From Hemicordylus capensis (taxonomy: Eukaryota > Chordata > Lepidosauria > Squamata > Cordylidae), in NCBI RefSeq assembly GCF_027244095.1, contig NC_069662.1:16580501-16644500 (forward strand): a DNA stretch of 64,000 bases, read 5' to 3'. This document shows, one piece after another, positions 61,701-64,000 of this stretch. Positions within the stretch are counted from its first letter, which is position 1; every line of letters begins with the position of its first letter. The notes beneath the pieces are model-generated. The model searched no databases and was not told the origin of the DNA. It saw only the letters and a list, made by a program, of their open reading frames with translations. The translations under genes and the position numbers were made by a program.

Positions 61701-63850
61701 CAAGACACCACAACCATTAGAGGGAGTCTCCACAAGGGCTTGGGGGACGATTGGGGGCAGTGGCAGTGGCTTGGAGCACTTCTTAGTGGCATGCTGGCAG
61801 TTGCCATATTTTTTCACCAGGGCCTTGGCCATGGGCCCTTTGATGGCTTTGGGCCCTTGGCCAGCGTCCAATTTGGCCGAGCCCTGATAACAAGTCTCAC
61901 CTGCTGAAATCTCTTCTGTTAAAAATACATGTACCTGGGCAGCCTAATGATGACCTGCTCCTTCACCCCCCATCTTTTGTCCTCTGTAAAGACTAAAGCA
62001 GAGTTCTGTTCTTCACTGTCTGAGATCTGGCTGGTCAATATTCCAACACCACCCTCTGCTATTATCATTCATAGGTTTGTCTGCAAGACAAATTCAGTCC
62101 AATTTCAAACAGATTTGAGATCTTCTTCAGAGACGCTACTCTGCGTATCCTGCCAAACAGGTGAGGTGGGTGGCTACTAGGAACAGGGCCTTTTCGGTGG
62201 TGGCACCCCATTCCTGGAATAGCTTCCCCAGTGAGGCCTGCCTAGTACCATCACTTTGCTCCTTTACATGCCAGGTGAAGACCTTTCTGTTCACCCAGAT
62301 CTTTTAAAATAGGTTTTAAGAAAAGTTTTTGACATGCTTTTGTATTTTATTGTAATCTTTTGTTTTATGTGTTTTAATTGTATGTTTTATTGCATTGTTG
62401 TTTTATCATGAGCTACCCAAAGAACAATTTGTTACGGGGTAGCTAAAAAAGTTGGTTATGGTTGTTATTTTTATTATTTGGGTGGTCACTGTTGGTGGGG
62501 GGGGAATGCTGGACTGGATAGGTCTTGGCCTGATCCAGCAGGACTCTTCTTATATTGTGTTCAGCTCACAATGTGCCACAAGCAAAGAGAGCAGGCGCAC
62601 AACATCAAGGTGCCTAAGGAACACATAGAATGCCAGATGGCGACAACAAGTGAGCCACATTGCATTTTCAGGGAAAATGAAACCCAAATCTGTCAATAGA
62701 ACTCTGGCAAGAATGTTTATTGAGCTGTTCCTGATGGCCTCTCACAGTTTAAAGAATCTTCCTCTCTTGCACATTGGCCTTTTCCCCTTCTGCTTGATGC
62801 AGTCTTGTGGTAAGGAGCTGTGGGCTGAGAAGTCCCTGACCATGAAGGTGAATGTGACCATGAAGTGGCCTTGTCAAGCCACGGTTGCCTCAGCCTGCCC
62901 CTGCCCCCATCCTAAGGAGAGCAACCTGCTTGACAGAGTTGTATAATAGTATTATTTATTTATTTACATTTTATATCTCACTCTTCCTCCAAGGAGCCCA
63001 GAGCGGTGTAGTAGTAGTAGTAGTAGTAATATTTCTTGTTTATATAGTCAGACAGGTGTTATTAACTGGTTTGTTTTAACCAGACATCGGGTCCTTCCCA
63101 AGGACCTGGGATGGCTGAATTTTATTATCAATATTGTTGTTATAGATATAACAACAATATTGATAATAAAATTCAGCCATCCCAGGTCCTTGGGAAAGAC
63201 TCAGTTTTGTTGTTGTTGTTGTTATCAAAGCCAATTTTGTTGTTGTTGTTGTTGTTGTTAACAACAACAACAACACTGAGTCCTTCCCAAGGACCTGGAA
63301 TGGCTGAACTCAATGTTGTTATTATTATTATTATTATTTCTTGTTTTCACAGTCAGACAGGTGTTATTGACTGGTTTGTTTTATCCAGACATCGAGTCCT
63401 TCCCAAGGACCTGGGATGGCTGAATTTTGTCATCAATACTGTTGGTTATTATAGATATCATCGCAAAATATAGGCTGTTCCCAGTAAAGTTGCTTTTTGT
63501 AATTGGCTGATGGTGATTTCTGTGGCCCATATGGCTACAACGACGATATTGATAATATACAACAATATTGATAATAAAATCAAACCATCCCAGGTCCTTG
63601 GGAAGGACTCGTTGTTGTTGTTATTAAACCATAAATCCTGGGTTCTGCTCTTGGATCTGGATCTAGCAGGGAGTGAGCTCCAAAGGGTTACAACTGTGGG
63701 TGCTCTCCTGAGGTCAAGGTATCTCTCTTCCTCACTTTCATATCCAGTCGTTATGTTCTGGGGATTACTCAATTTAGCATCAAGCAGATAGCAGATCCCG
63801 CTCACATAGAGATTCTTGTCGCAGTGTTGAGCAACTCCTGGCCCACATGC
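20386..63850 (-). CDS. ITGAL: Integrin alpha-L (CD11a), 26 of about 30 coding exons
   Basis: Spans the gene from the first exon in the window (63736-63850) to the stop at 20386. The family protein pairs with beta-2 (CD18) as LFA-1, the leukocyte surface receptor for ICAMs. Exons were placed by GT-AG sites and similarity to recalled human ITGAL. Their lengths total 3168 bases (1056 codons with stop) and every junction is phase-consistent. In order: linker, I domain with MIDAS DGSES, a Thr in SITNTY and Asp in IITDGQATD; propeller blades with three calcium loops; thigh and calf domains; one transmembrane segment; tail with [28 protein letters not shown] and [12 protein letters not shown] point to alpha-L rather than alpha-M, -X, -D or -E. 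Signal peptide and the first ~110 residues lie beyond 64000. No disabling change seen. Introns are loaded with repeats, the largest being 6.4 kb. Confidence 0.93.
20640..21110. repeat. Imperfect inverted repeat in ITGAL last intron
   Basis: The segment around 20795-20835 ('cagtccagctgggcccgtggcatgctctgctc') pairs with about 20925-20960 ('gagcagagcatgccatggggcccagctggg'). Outer arms are weaker. Looks like a fold-back DNA element without clear ends. Several short GC-rich open frames here on both strands are chance. Confidence 0.55.
21318..21697. mobile_element. Possible hAT-like element
   Basis: Outer segments 'cagcgatcttcacgatttgttaagcaggggcc' and the reverse complement of 'ggcctagtaaataattagttgaagaccgcc' are similar, like terminal inverted repeats. 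No clean 8-bp duplication was found. Confidence 0.35.
22348..22458 (-). CDS. ITGAL: ITGAL window exon 25: transmembrane segment
   Basis: Encodes [19 protein letters not shown] followed by a hydrophobic run with [15 protein letters not shown]. This is the single membrane helix; the exon ends right before GFFKR, as in other integrin alpha genes. Confidence 0.93.
23195..23800 (-). mobile_element. Bov-B (RTE) LINE 3' fragment
   Basis: The - strand encodes broken pieces of the C-terminal part of a Bov-B reverse transcriptase: [62 protein letters not shown]. The 3' end near 23200 reads 'gagttgacaccgacttgacagc', the sequence copied in the SINE tails elsewhere in the window. The frame is shifted between about 23480 and 23600, so it is dead. 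Confidence 0.85.
23996..24088 (-). CDS. ITGAL: ITGAL window exon 24: calf-2 end
   Basis: Encodes [20 protein letters not shown] and [11 protein letters not shown]. Human has FSLCSSLSISFNSSKHF and SNASLAQ here. Confidence 0.85.
24524..24695 (-). mobile_element. tRNA-Ala-like SINE
   Basis: On + it reads 'catgaagctgccttatactgaatcaaaccactggtcca ... ctgggatctcctgcatgcaaggcatgagctctacca', the reverse of the family at 27309. Diverged. Confidence 0.7.
24896..24997 (-). CDS. ITGAL: ITGAL window exon 23: calf-2
   Basis: Encodes [20 protein letters not shown] and HATKEIE, matching human FRCPVVFRQEILVQV and VGEIE by position. Cys spacing is altered from human. Confidence 0.85.
25359..25384. repeat. (TAAA)n microsatellite
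   Basis: About six TAAA/AAAT units. Confidence 0.85.
25437..25505 (-). mobile_element. SINE fragment, Bov-B-tailed family
   Basis: Only the 3' part ('gtgtgccatcaagtctatttcaactcctgg') is present. Confidence 0.6.
26321..26410 (-). CDS. ITGAL: ITGAL window exon 22: calf-2, diverged
   Basis: Encodes [18 protein letters not shown] to HSHQIE. It is weakly similar to human PVPCHYEDLERLPDAAEPC; support comes mainly from clean splice sites (TTCCTAG, GTAGAT) and frame. Confidence 0.7.
26616..26726 (-). CDS. ITGAL: ITGAL window exon 21: calf-2
   Basis: Encodes [33 protein letters not shown]. Acceptor CCCCCTAG, donor GTAAGT chosen over an overlapping GTGTAA two bases earlier. Confidence 0.85.
26835..26990 (-). 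mobile_element. tRNA-Ala-like SINE, diverged
   Basis: Reads on + 'gctgtcttatataaagtcagac', 'catccagctcagtactgtcta', 'gcagggctgggaaagacc', the SINE family of 28779-28978. Confidence 0.6.
27309..27395 (+). mobile_element. tRNA-Ala-like SINE head
   Basis: 'ggggccgtagttcagtggtagagcatctgctttgcacac' has an A box (TAGTTCAGTGG) and an anticodon-loop-like TTTGCAC; GGTTCAATCCC is the B box and is duplicated nearby. The fold resembles tRNA-Ala(TGC), but it belongs to a dispersed SINE family. Confidence 0.75.
27586..28050. mobile_element. Hairpin-rich DNA element, unclassified
   Basis: Bounded by 'ctattctcacgatcag' on the left and 'ctgatcatgagacc' on the right, which are loosely inverted. Inside are three neat hairpins: 27604-27651, 27723-27766 (19-base arms, AAAGCCTGGG...) and 27869-27900 (14-base arms, AGTATGCCCTGCAC). 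GC-rich and CpG-containing. Not an exon. Confidence 0.5.
28124..28199 (-). CDS. ITGAL: ITGAL window exon 20: calf-2
   Basis: Encodes [20 protein letters not shown] and THLYE. Phase fits and the position matches human [22 protein letters not shown]. The donor is GTGAGTG. Confidence 0.85.
28420..29300 (-). mobile_element. L2 LINE fragment, split by a SINE
   Basis: The + strand text 'tagcaccttgaattggatcttg', 'agtagccagtgaagctc', 'cttcaagggcagcccagcatagagtgtattacagtaatc' is the reverse of L2 reverse transcriptase C-terminal sequence. The SINE 28779-28978 interrupts it. Confidence 0.7.
28779..28978 (-). mobile_element. tRNA-Ala-like SINE
   Basis: Nearly full copy: 'aggaagttgccttatactgagtcagaccattggtccatctagctcagta' to 'ccttctgcatgcaagcagatgctctaccactgaatgac' on +. 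Inserted in L2. Confidence 0.8.
29385..29722. mobile_element. Non-autonomous DNA element with long inverted ends
   Basis: Left end 'taggcttgttcacacgactgctggtaggataggaggag' pairs with right end 'ctcctcctaccctgctgctgtttgtgtgaacaaacca'. A second member of this family is at 48326-48612. Superfamily not determined. Confidence 0.65.
30161..30250 (-). CDS. ITGAL: ITGAL window exon 19: calf-2 start
   Basis: Encodes [20 protein letters not shown] and [10 protein letters not shown], parallel to human NNEDSDLLEDNSATT and ILYPINILIQ. Confidence 0.9.
30608..30687 (-). CDS. ITGAL: ITGAL window exon 18: calf-1 end
   Basis: Encodes [20 protein letters not shown] and IVVNVS, as human [22 protein letters not shown]. 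Donor GTAAGTA. Confidence 0.9.
31387..31712. mobile_element. hAT-type element, 326 bp
   Basis: Begins CAGTGCTTCCCAAC and ends GGGAAATGCTG. Flanks are ACCTAGAC (31379-31386) and ACCTAGAT (31713-31720), an 8-bp duplication with one change. Confidence 0.7.
31886..31990 (-). CDS. ITGAL: ITGAL window exon 17: calf-1
   Basis: Encodes [29 protein letters not shown]. Human has LSCNVSSPIFKAGH at this point. Confidence 0.88.
32119..32208. repeat. Perfect palindrome, 41-base arms
   Basis: Arms 32119-32159 and 32168-32208 are exact reverse complements with an 8-base spacer (aaccagca). Arms contain a CA run and a CACGTG core. The flanks are not part of the symmetry. Confidence 0.95.
32250..32372. mobile_element. 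LINE 3' tail, unclassified
   Basis: Contains 'ccgccctgagccatttttggaagggcggcatagaaatc' with a (AAATA)n end, a common squamate LINE tail. Similar short tails occur near 11575, 45530 and 59410. Confidence 0.5.
32519..32715. mobile_element. hAT-type element, 197 bp
   Basis: Ends CAGTGGTCCCTCTAA and TTAGAGGGGAACAGTG are inverted repeats. Flanks AGCCGGAC and AGCCAGAT are an aged 8-bp duplication. Confidence 0.75.
32868..33004 (-). mobile_element. CR1 LINE 3' end
   Basis: On + 'ccataagaacagccctgctggatcaggcc', 'ccatccagcatcctgtttcacac', 'ctctctcttgatgttgctg' is the reverse of the CR1 3' UTR seen at 42400-42620. Lies 50 bases from the donor of the exon 33056-33197. Confidence 0.85.
33056..33197 (-). 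CDS. ITGAL: ITGAL window exon 16: calf-1
   Basis: Encodes [30 protein letters not shown] and [12 protein letters not shown], matching human PPGLSFRKVEMLK. A CR1 3' fragment starts about 50 bases past its donor. Confidence 0.92.
33497..33632. mobile_element. hAT-type short element
   Basis: CAGTGTTCCCTCTAACAGGG at the left and CCCTGTTAGAGCGAACACTG at the right are inverted; the interior is also fold-back. Same family as 18429-18555. Flanks CCTCCAAC / CCACCAAT look like an aged duplication. Confidence 0.75.
34333..34972 (-). mobile_element. CR1 LINE 3' fragment
   Basis: The - strand frame 34913-34533 encodes the end of CR1 ORF2: [56 protein letters not shown] 126-codon frame is still open, so it is fairly young. 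It is truncated at its 5' side. Confidence 0.92.
35139..35270. repeat. GA-rich low-complexity tract
   Basis: Runs of GAGAGA, GGAAGAGAGAAAG and similar. The opposite strand reads as a Ser/Leu/Pro-rich chance frame. Confidence 0.85.
35280..35700. repeat. Two-copy imperfect tandem repeat, GC-rich
   Basis: 'gcaaggaagggcccagtcaa' followed by '(c/t)tactgctgctg' occurs at about 35313 and 35445, each after 'cctgtcag(a/c)ggcctga'. A second pair is 'aggaggagcaggagtg ... ggtggggaggtctctg' and 'ggaggagaagcaggagtg ... ggtggagagatctctg'. Open frames here are byproducts. Confidence 0.6.
35995..36056 (-). CDS. ITGAL: ITGAL window exon 15: thigh-calf junction
   Basis: A 62-base exon too short to show as an open frame. 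Encodes [17 protein letters not shown], as human KNCGEDKKCEANLRVSF. Acceptor TTTTCAG, donor GTATGT; phase fits both neighbours. Confidence 0.88.
36550..36678 (-). CDS. ITGAL: ITGAL window exon 14: thigh domain
   Basis: Encodes [20 protein letters not shown] to SNTTQA, as human [20 protein letters not shown]. The segment after NFSLED is diverged. Confidence 0.88.
36820..37907 (-). mobile_element. L2 LINE, 3' part (left half of split copy)
   Basis: The - strand encodes L2 reverse transcriptase C-terminal sequence: [62 protein letters not shown], then an A/T-rich 3' end at about 36830. Several frame breaks. Interrupted at 37907 by the CR1 insertion and resumed at 42621. Confidence 0.88.
38533..39435 (+). 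CDS. CR1 ORF1, intact (SGNH esterase-like)
   Basis: A 300-residue intact frame. Residues about 17-37 hold paired Cys motifs (CTEC, CAWC), probably a zinc-binding nucleic-acid module, then a short coiled coil ([20 protein letters not shown]). From about residue 135 comes an SGNH/GDSL esterase-like domain with [19 protein letters not shown] and DGLHLNQDG, so the Ser, Asn, Asp and His blocks are all present. In the CR1 family ORF1 assists retrotransposition. This is transposon protein, not a host gene. Confidence 0.92.
   Translation: MKIEGQQGKGHFPVYCTECHMYDYLPHGQKSWVCAWCKELLALREQIRSLETKVADLEKLRETERHVDETFRDVIEASHSRAGSSSAVRENEGLGRGGHWSEEEGNAPLEGTPSVDDEPISSRTGDTPLGGGGLLVVGDSIIRGIERWVCDLRVDRTVTCLPGAKVADITQLLDRLLGSAGEETAVMVHVGTNDVGKCSWEVLEAKFRLIGSILKSRTPKVAFSEMLPVPRASTVRQAELRGFNAWMRRWCREEGFRFVRHWDTFWGKQGLYKRDGLHLNQDGTRLLALKIKKVAEQLLK
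39500..42416 (+). pseudogene. CR1 ORF2, endonuclease and reverse transcriptase, frameshifted
   Basis: First part (39500-40696): endonuclease with [39 protein letters not shown] and [10 protein letters not shown]. Second (40755-41564): reverse transcriptase with [37 protein letters not shown]. Third (from 41495): [11 protein letters not shown], the catalytic ADD box, and the C-terminal end [19 protein letters not shown]. Frames alternate because of three small indels, two of them in single-base runs. All catalytic motifs remain recognisable. Confidence 0.92.
42621..43015 (-). mobile_element. L2 LINE, 5' continuation (right half of split copy)
   Basis: 'atcagcttactgatggcacc', 'ccctgtggcaccccatagg' and 'ccatggttgacagtatcgaaagtggctg' on + are the reverse of L2 reverse transcriptase text that directly precedes the part at 37864. 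The gap in the L2 at the CR1 junction is only a few bases. Confidence 0.82.
43065..43219 (-). CDS. ITGAL: ITGAL window exon 13: thigh domain
   Basis: Encodes [27 protein letters not shown] and ENILFQ. Human has RLVANLTYTLQLDGHR and RRGLFPGG at this place. The intron after it holds the L2/CR1 nest. Confidence 0.88.
44164..44324 (-). CDS. ITGAL: ITGAL window exon 12: thigh domain start
   Basis: Encodes [42 protein letters not shown]. It parallels human [20 protein letters not shown]. Confidence 0.9.
45837..45967 (-). CDS. ITGAL: ITGAL window exon 11: third calcium loop, variant
   Basis: Encodes [20 protein letters not shown] and then [14 protein letters not shown]. The loop has Gln where the family normally has Gly (human DLEGDGLAD). 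Acceptor CACACAG, donor GTAAGTG. Confidence 0.92.
46015..46345 (+). mobile_element. CR1-like LINE 3' end, old subfamily
   Basis: 'gcaaatctttcttcacaaaacatgtcattaaagtatggaattcactgccacaagaagtggtgatggccaa' and 'ggccactctggaaaacgggatgctggtctagg' parallel the CR1 3' region but are clearly diverged. Confidence 0.65.
46837..47040 (-). CDS. ITGAL: ITGAL window exon 10: second calcium loop
   Basis: Encodes [37 protein letters not shown] and [17 protein letters not shown] is a complete calcium loop and GAPLE an FG-GAP motif. Confidence 0.94.
47157..47294 (-). CDS. ITGAL: ITGAL window exon 9: first calcium loop
   Basis: Encodes [21 protein letters not shown] and [19 protein letters not shown] is a complete calcium-binding loop; human has Glu at its last position. 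Confidence 0.93.
48326..48612. mobile_element. Non-autonomous DNA element, same family as 29385-29722
   Basis: Left 'agacctgttcacatgactgttgtgtgggta' pairs with right 'aacagtcatgtaaacaagcct'. Interior motifs 'catcctaccca' recur in both directions. Confidence 0.55.
48745..48860 (-). mobile_element. L2 LINE fragment
   Basis: 'acagccccacagagagcgcattgcagtagtcaagtctg' on + matches the reverse of L2 as in 37500-37540. Confidence 0.65.
48991..49139 (-). CDS. ITGAL: ITGAL window exon 8: propeller blade
   Basis: Encodes [27 protein letters not shown] and [15 protein letters not shown] is an FG-GAP-type signature. Two glycosylation-type sites, NLT and NWT. Confidence 0.93.
49368..50423. mobile_element. 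hAT-type element, 1056 bp
   Basis: Perfect 8-bp duplication TACAGGTG at 49360-49367 and 50424-50431. Ends CAGGGGCGTATCTAGGG and CCCTAGATACGCCTCTG are inverted. Inside, 'atggccaccgtgcatgctcaaatggcctct' near 49480 is repeated inverted near 49530. No transposase frame. Confidence 0.88.
50426..50886. mobile_element. Tigger/pogo-like short element
   Basis: 'caggtggcccttgttatccac' at the left and 'gtgctaggaccgcatataacaacctg' at the right look like terminal inverted repeats. 'ggataac' motifs occur inside. It abuts and shares bases with the duplication of the preceding hAT element. TA duplication is visible only on the left. Confidence 0.45.
50902..51095 (-). mobile_element. tRNA-Ala-like SINE
   Basis: 'ggaacataagaagctgccttata ... 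ccttctgcatgcaaagcagatgctctaccactgagctacag' on +, with the B box in GGGATTGAATCC. Well preserved. Confidence 0.8.
51105..51200. repeat. Dispersed repeat, unclassified
   Basis: 'aagtcccatcaatggggcttactcccataaaatgcacataggtttgcagccac' recurs in variant form at 56955-57035 ('ggaaataaatcccactgtattcagtggggcttactctcagg'). An ancient dispersed repeat. Confidence 0.55.
51623..51755 (-). CDS. ITGAL: ITGAL window exon 7: propeller blade
   Basis: Encodes [16 protein letters not shown] and ends AAYLG. Human has GRAVVGAVGAKDWAGG and AGYLG at the same ends. Confidence 0.92.
51848..51915 (-). CDS. ITGAL: ITGAL window exon 6: return to propeller
   Basis: Encodes [20 protein letters not shown], nearly identical to human ELSSSGISADLS. 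Flanking sites are TTGCAG and GTGAGG. Confidence 0.93.
52526..52664 (-). CDS. ITGAL: ITGAL window exon 5: I domain end
   Basis: Encodes [26 protein letters not shown] and SKIYAIEG. The Glu in YAIEG corresponds to the invariant glutamate after helix 7 that relays activation to beta-2. About four residues shorter than human between helices 5 and 6. Confidence 0.92.
53165..53500 (-). mobile_element. L2 LINE 3' end
   Basis: 'tttatttatgtaaaatatttgtatcttgtccctcagggcg' to 'gaggaagcatggtgaagttcatccagg' on + parallels the 3' UTR of the L2 at 36820-37160. Confidence 0.65.
54009..54091. mobile_element. hAT-like half element beside an ITGAL donor
   Basis: 'cagggttcctcaaccttcggtccccagatgttgttggacaccaactcccatcatccccagcc' matches the left half of the element at 55866-55999. 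Its edge is 5 bases from the splice donor at 54096-54097. Confidence 0.6.
54098..54242 (-). CDS. ITGAL: ITGAL window exon 4: I domain, MIDAS Asp
   Basis: Encodes [12 protein letters not shown], then [13 protein letters not shown], then ITRFIIG. The Asp of TDGQATD is the third MIDAS contact. The donor GTAAGG (54096-54097) lies 5 bases from the edge of an old hAT-like fragment. Confidence 0.93.
54685..54830 (-). CDS. ITGAL: ITGAL window exon 3: I domain, MIDAS Thr
   Basis: Starts FAAVQFSQ exactly where human ITGAL has FAAVQFST, and continues [16 protein letters not shown]. The Thr in SITNTYKAI is at the MIDAS threonine position. Donor GTGAGTA; ends with two bases of a Val codon. Confidence 0.93.
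55726..55761. repeat. (TATC)n microsatellite
   Basis: About nine units in a row. Confidence 0.95.
55866..55999. mobile_element. Small hAT-like element nested in a larger one
   Basis: Ends 'aggggttcttaaccttgggt' and 'acccaaggttgagaacccctg' are inverted repeats; interior fold-back 'aaactcccataa' / 'ttatgggagtagaagt'. Inserted into the 976-bp element. Confidence 0.7.
57583..58062 (+). mobile_element. Possible old solo LTR
   Basis: A block with TATA-like 'gtatatatactta' near 57903, then 'aataataaa'-type polyadenylation signal near 57992 and a following stretch ending near 'gttgcaccagg' resembles the promoter-to-poly(A) part of an LTR. No internal retroviral region and no clear flanking duplication. 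Family not assigned. Confidence 0.25.
58609..58739 (-). CDS. ITGAL: ITGAL window exon 2: I domain start, MIDAS DxSxS
   Basis: Encodes [18 protein letters not shown] and onward to LRNSTIH. DGSES is the metal-binding loop that, with Mg2+, holds the ligand glutamate. Glycosylation-type sites NTT and NST are present. Acceptor CCCCACAG, donor GTATGC. Confidence 0.93.
59640..59818 (-). mobile_element. tRNA-Ala-like SINE, diverged
   Basis: 'attggtccatctgtcccagtattgcctactctgatgggcagcagt' to 'aaatgctctgccaccaaattacag' on +. Confidence 0.7.
60290..60410 (+). mobile_element. CORE-type SINE 3' fragment
   Basis: 'gggccaatcacctatctctcagcctaacctacttcacagggtggttgtgagg' with an (AAAT)n end. Confidence 0.7.
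60830..61110 (+). mobile_element. L2 LINE 3' end
   Basis: 'tggcaccagttcttgggcattccctcc' and 'accaggttaaaatgtgactgtttagg' resemble the L2 3' coding end and UTR. Confidence 0.45.
62110..62460 (+). mobile_element. L2 LINE 3' end
   Basis: 'gggccttttcggtggtggcaccccattcctggaatagcttccccagtgaggcc' is the characteristic L2 C-terminal coding end, followed by an A/T-rich tail. Continues near 62500 with a short CR1 3' end ('aatgctggactggataggtcttggcctgatccagcagg'). Confidence 0.75.
62945..63015 (-). mobile_element. CORE-type SINE 3' fragment
   Basis: 'tttatttatttacattttatatctcactcttcctccaaggagcccagagcggtg' is the reverse of the tail at 9885-9935. Confidence 0.7.
63048..63615. repeat. Cluster of one repeat in alternating orientation
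   Basis: The phrase 'ccttcccaaggacctggGatggctgaa' occurs forward at about 63093, 63283 and 63399, and reversed at about 63172 and 63583. The first two form a palindrome (63091-63144 and 63147-63200) with one mismatch and a 2-base centre. Between copies are (TTG)n and (AAC)n runs at 63210-63275. The longest unit runs 63345-63540. Family not known. Lies just downstream of the first ITGAL exon in the window. Confidence 0.8.
63736..63850 (-). CDS. ITGAL: ITGAL window exon 1: propeller to I-domain linker
   Basis: Acceptor TTTTGTAG, donor GTGAGG. Encodes [20 protein letters not shown] and onward to TTGYE, matching human [20 protein letters not shown]. It ends with one base of the next codon. Four Cys are present, three of them in the ACGPG / HCDK / GIC spacing kept in human. 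Confidence 0.88.
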
Positions 63851-64000
63851 CTACAAAAGAGGAGGTTTCACAAGTCAACACTTAAATAAATGCATACATA
63901 TAAAGAAGTGGGTGAACATTAGGGGAAAGGAAGGTTCTGGAATAAGGGAGCTAAGAAGATAGCACAGGAGATGGTGGGAATCTCAGAAGGGGATCCTGAG

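Larger units (their letters stand above)
58740..63735 (-). other. Other ITGAL intron sequence without recognised content
   Basis: Intron between window exons 1 and 2. Apart from the repeats listed, 58750-59400, 61111-62100 and 62560-62940 show no nameable features; 58980-59240 has 'gtgcaa'/'ttgcac' fold-backs like those near 21160-21260 and 30470-30600, perhaps one old DNA-element family. Long introns 22459-23995, 24998-26320, 28200-30160, 33198-35994, 44325-45836 and 54831-58608 likewise hold only listed repeats plus unrecognised sequence. Confidence 0.4.

Noticed and set aside
20386-63850. Calling the integrin ITGAE because of KCGFFKR
   Set aside because: Alpha-E has an extra X domain before the I domain; here the linker and I domain match alpha-L closely ([28 protein letters not shown]).
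1-64000. CRISPR arrays, toxin-antitoxin or other prokaryotic defence systems
   Set aside because: The direct repeats are microsatellites, SINEs or a coding minisatellite; host genes have vertebrate introns and domains.

Overview
This window looks like nuclear DNA of a squamate reptile (lizard or snake). Its host genes are split by GT-AG introns. Its repeats are CR1, L2 and Bov-B LINEs, tRNA-derived SINEs (one class with a Bov-B-like tail, as in Sauria SINEs) and many short hAT-type DNA elements with 8-bp target duplications. The species call is inferred from repeats and protein similarity, not from a search.

Three host genes are supported. (1) BORCS6, a single-exon + strand gene at 2271-2993, encodes a subunit of the lysosome-positioning BORC complex. 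(2) A + strand C2H2 zinc-finger gene has a KRAB-B-like exon at 13730-13830 and a large last exon at 15331-17366. The last exon encodes 12 fingers followed by a long acidic tail built on a 12-residue repeat. A CpG-rich block at about 10590-10865 is its likely promoter. (3) An I-domain leukocyte integrin alpha subunit, best matched to ITGAL (CD11a, the LFA-1 alpha chain), lies on the - strand from 63850 down to 20386. I placed 26 coding exons. Their lengths sum to 3168 bases (1056 codons with the stop) and every junction keeps frame. Only the signal peptide and first part of the beta-propeller (about 110 residues in human) lie beyond the right edge.

Layout: 1-3120 BORCS6 and its promoter; 3121-10250 gene-free and repeat-rich (L2, CR1, SINEs); 10258-10488 a large near-perfect palindrome followed by the CpG block; 10870-18170 zinc-finger gene; 18170-20385 convergent spacer; 20386-63850 ITGAL, with introns full of repeats. 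The 6.4-kb intron 36679-43064 contains an old L2 split by an almost full-length CR1 (about 37908-42620). Other introns carry hAT elements up to 1 kb, hairpin elements and two further palindromes.

The convergent ITGAL and zinc-finger pair resembles mammalian ITGAL-ZNF768; BORCS6 beside them differs from the human arrangement. Functionally the genes are unrelated: lysosome transport, transcriptional control and leukocyte adhesion. I found no prokaryote-type system, CRISPR array, rRNA or true tRNA gene. The most unusual items are the acidic repeat tail of the zinc-finger protein and the three near-perfect palindromes.
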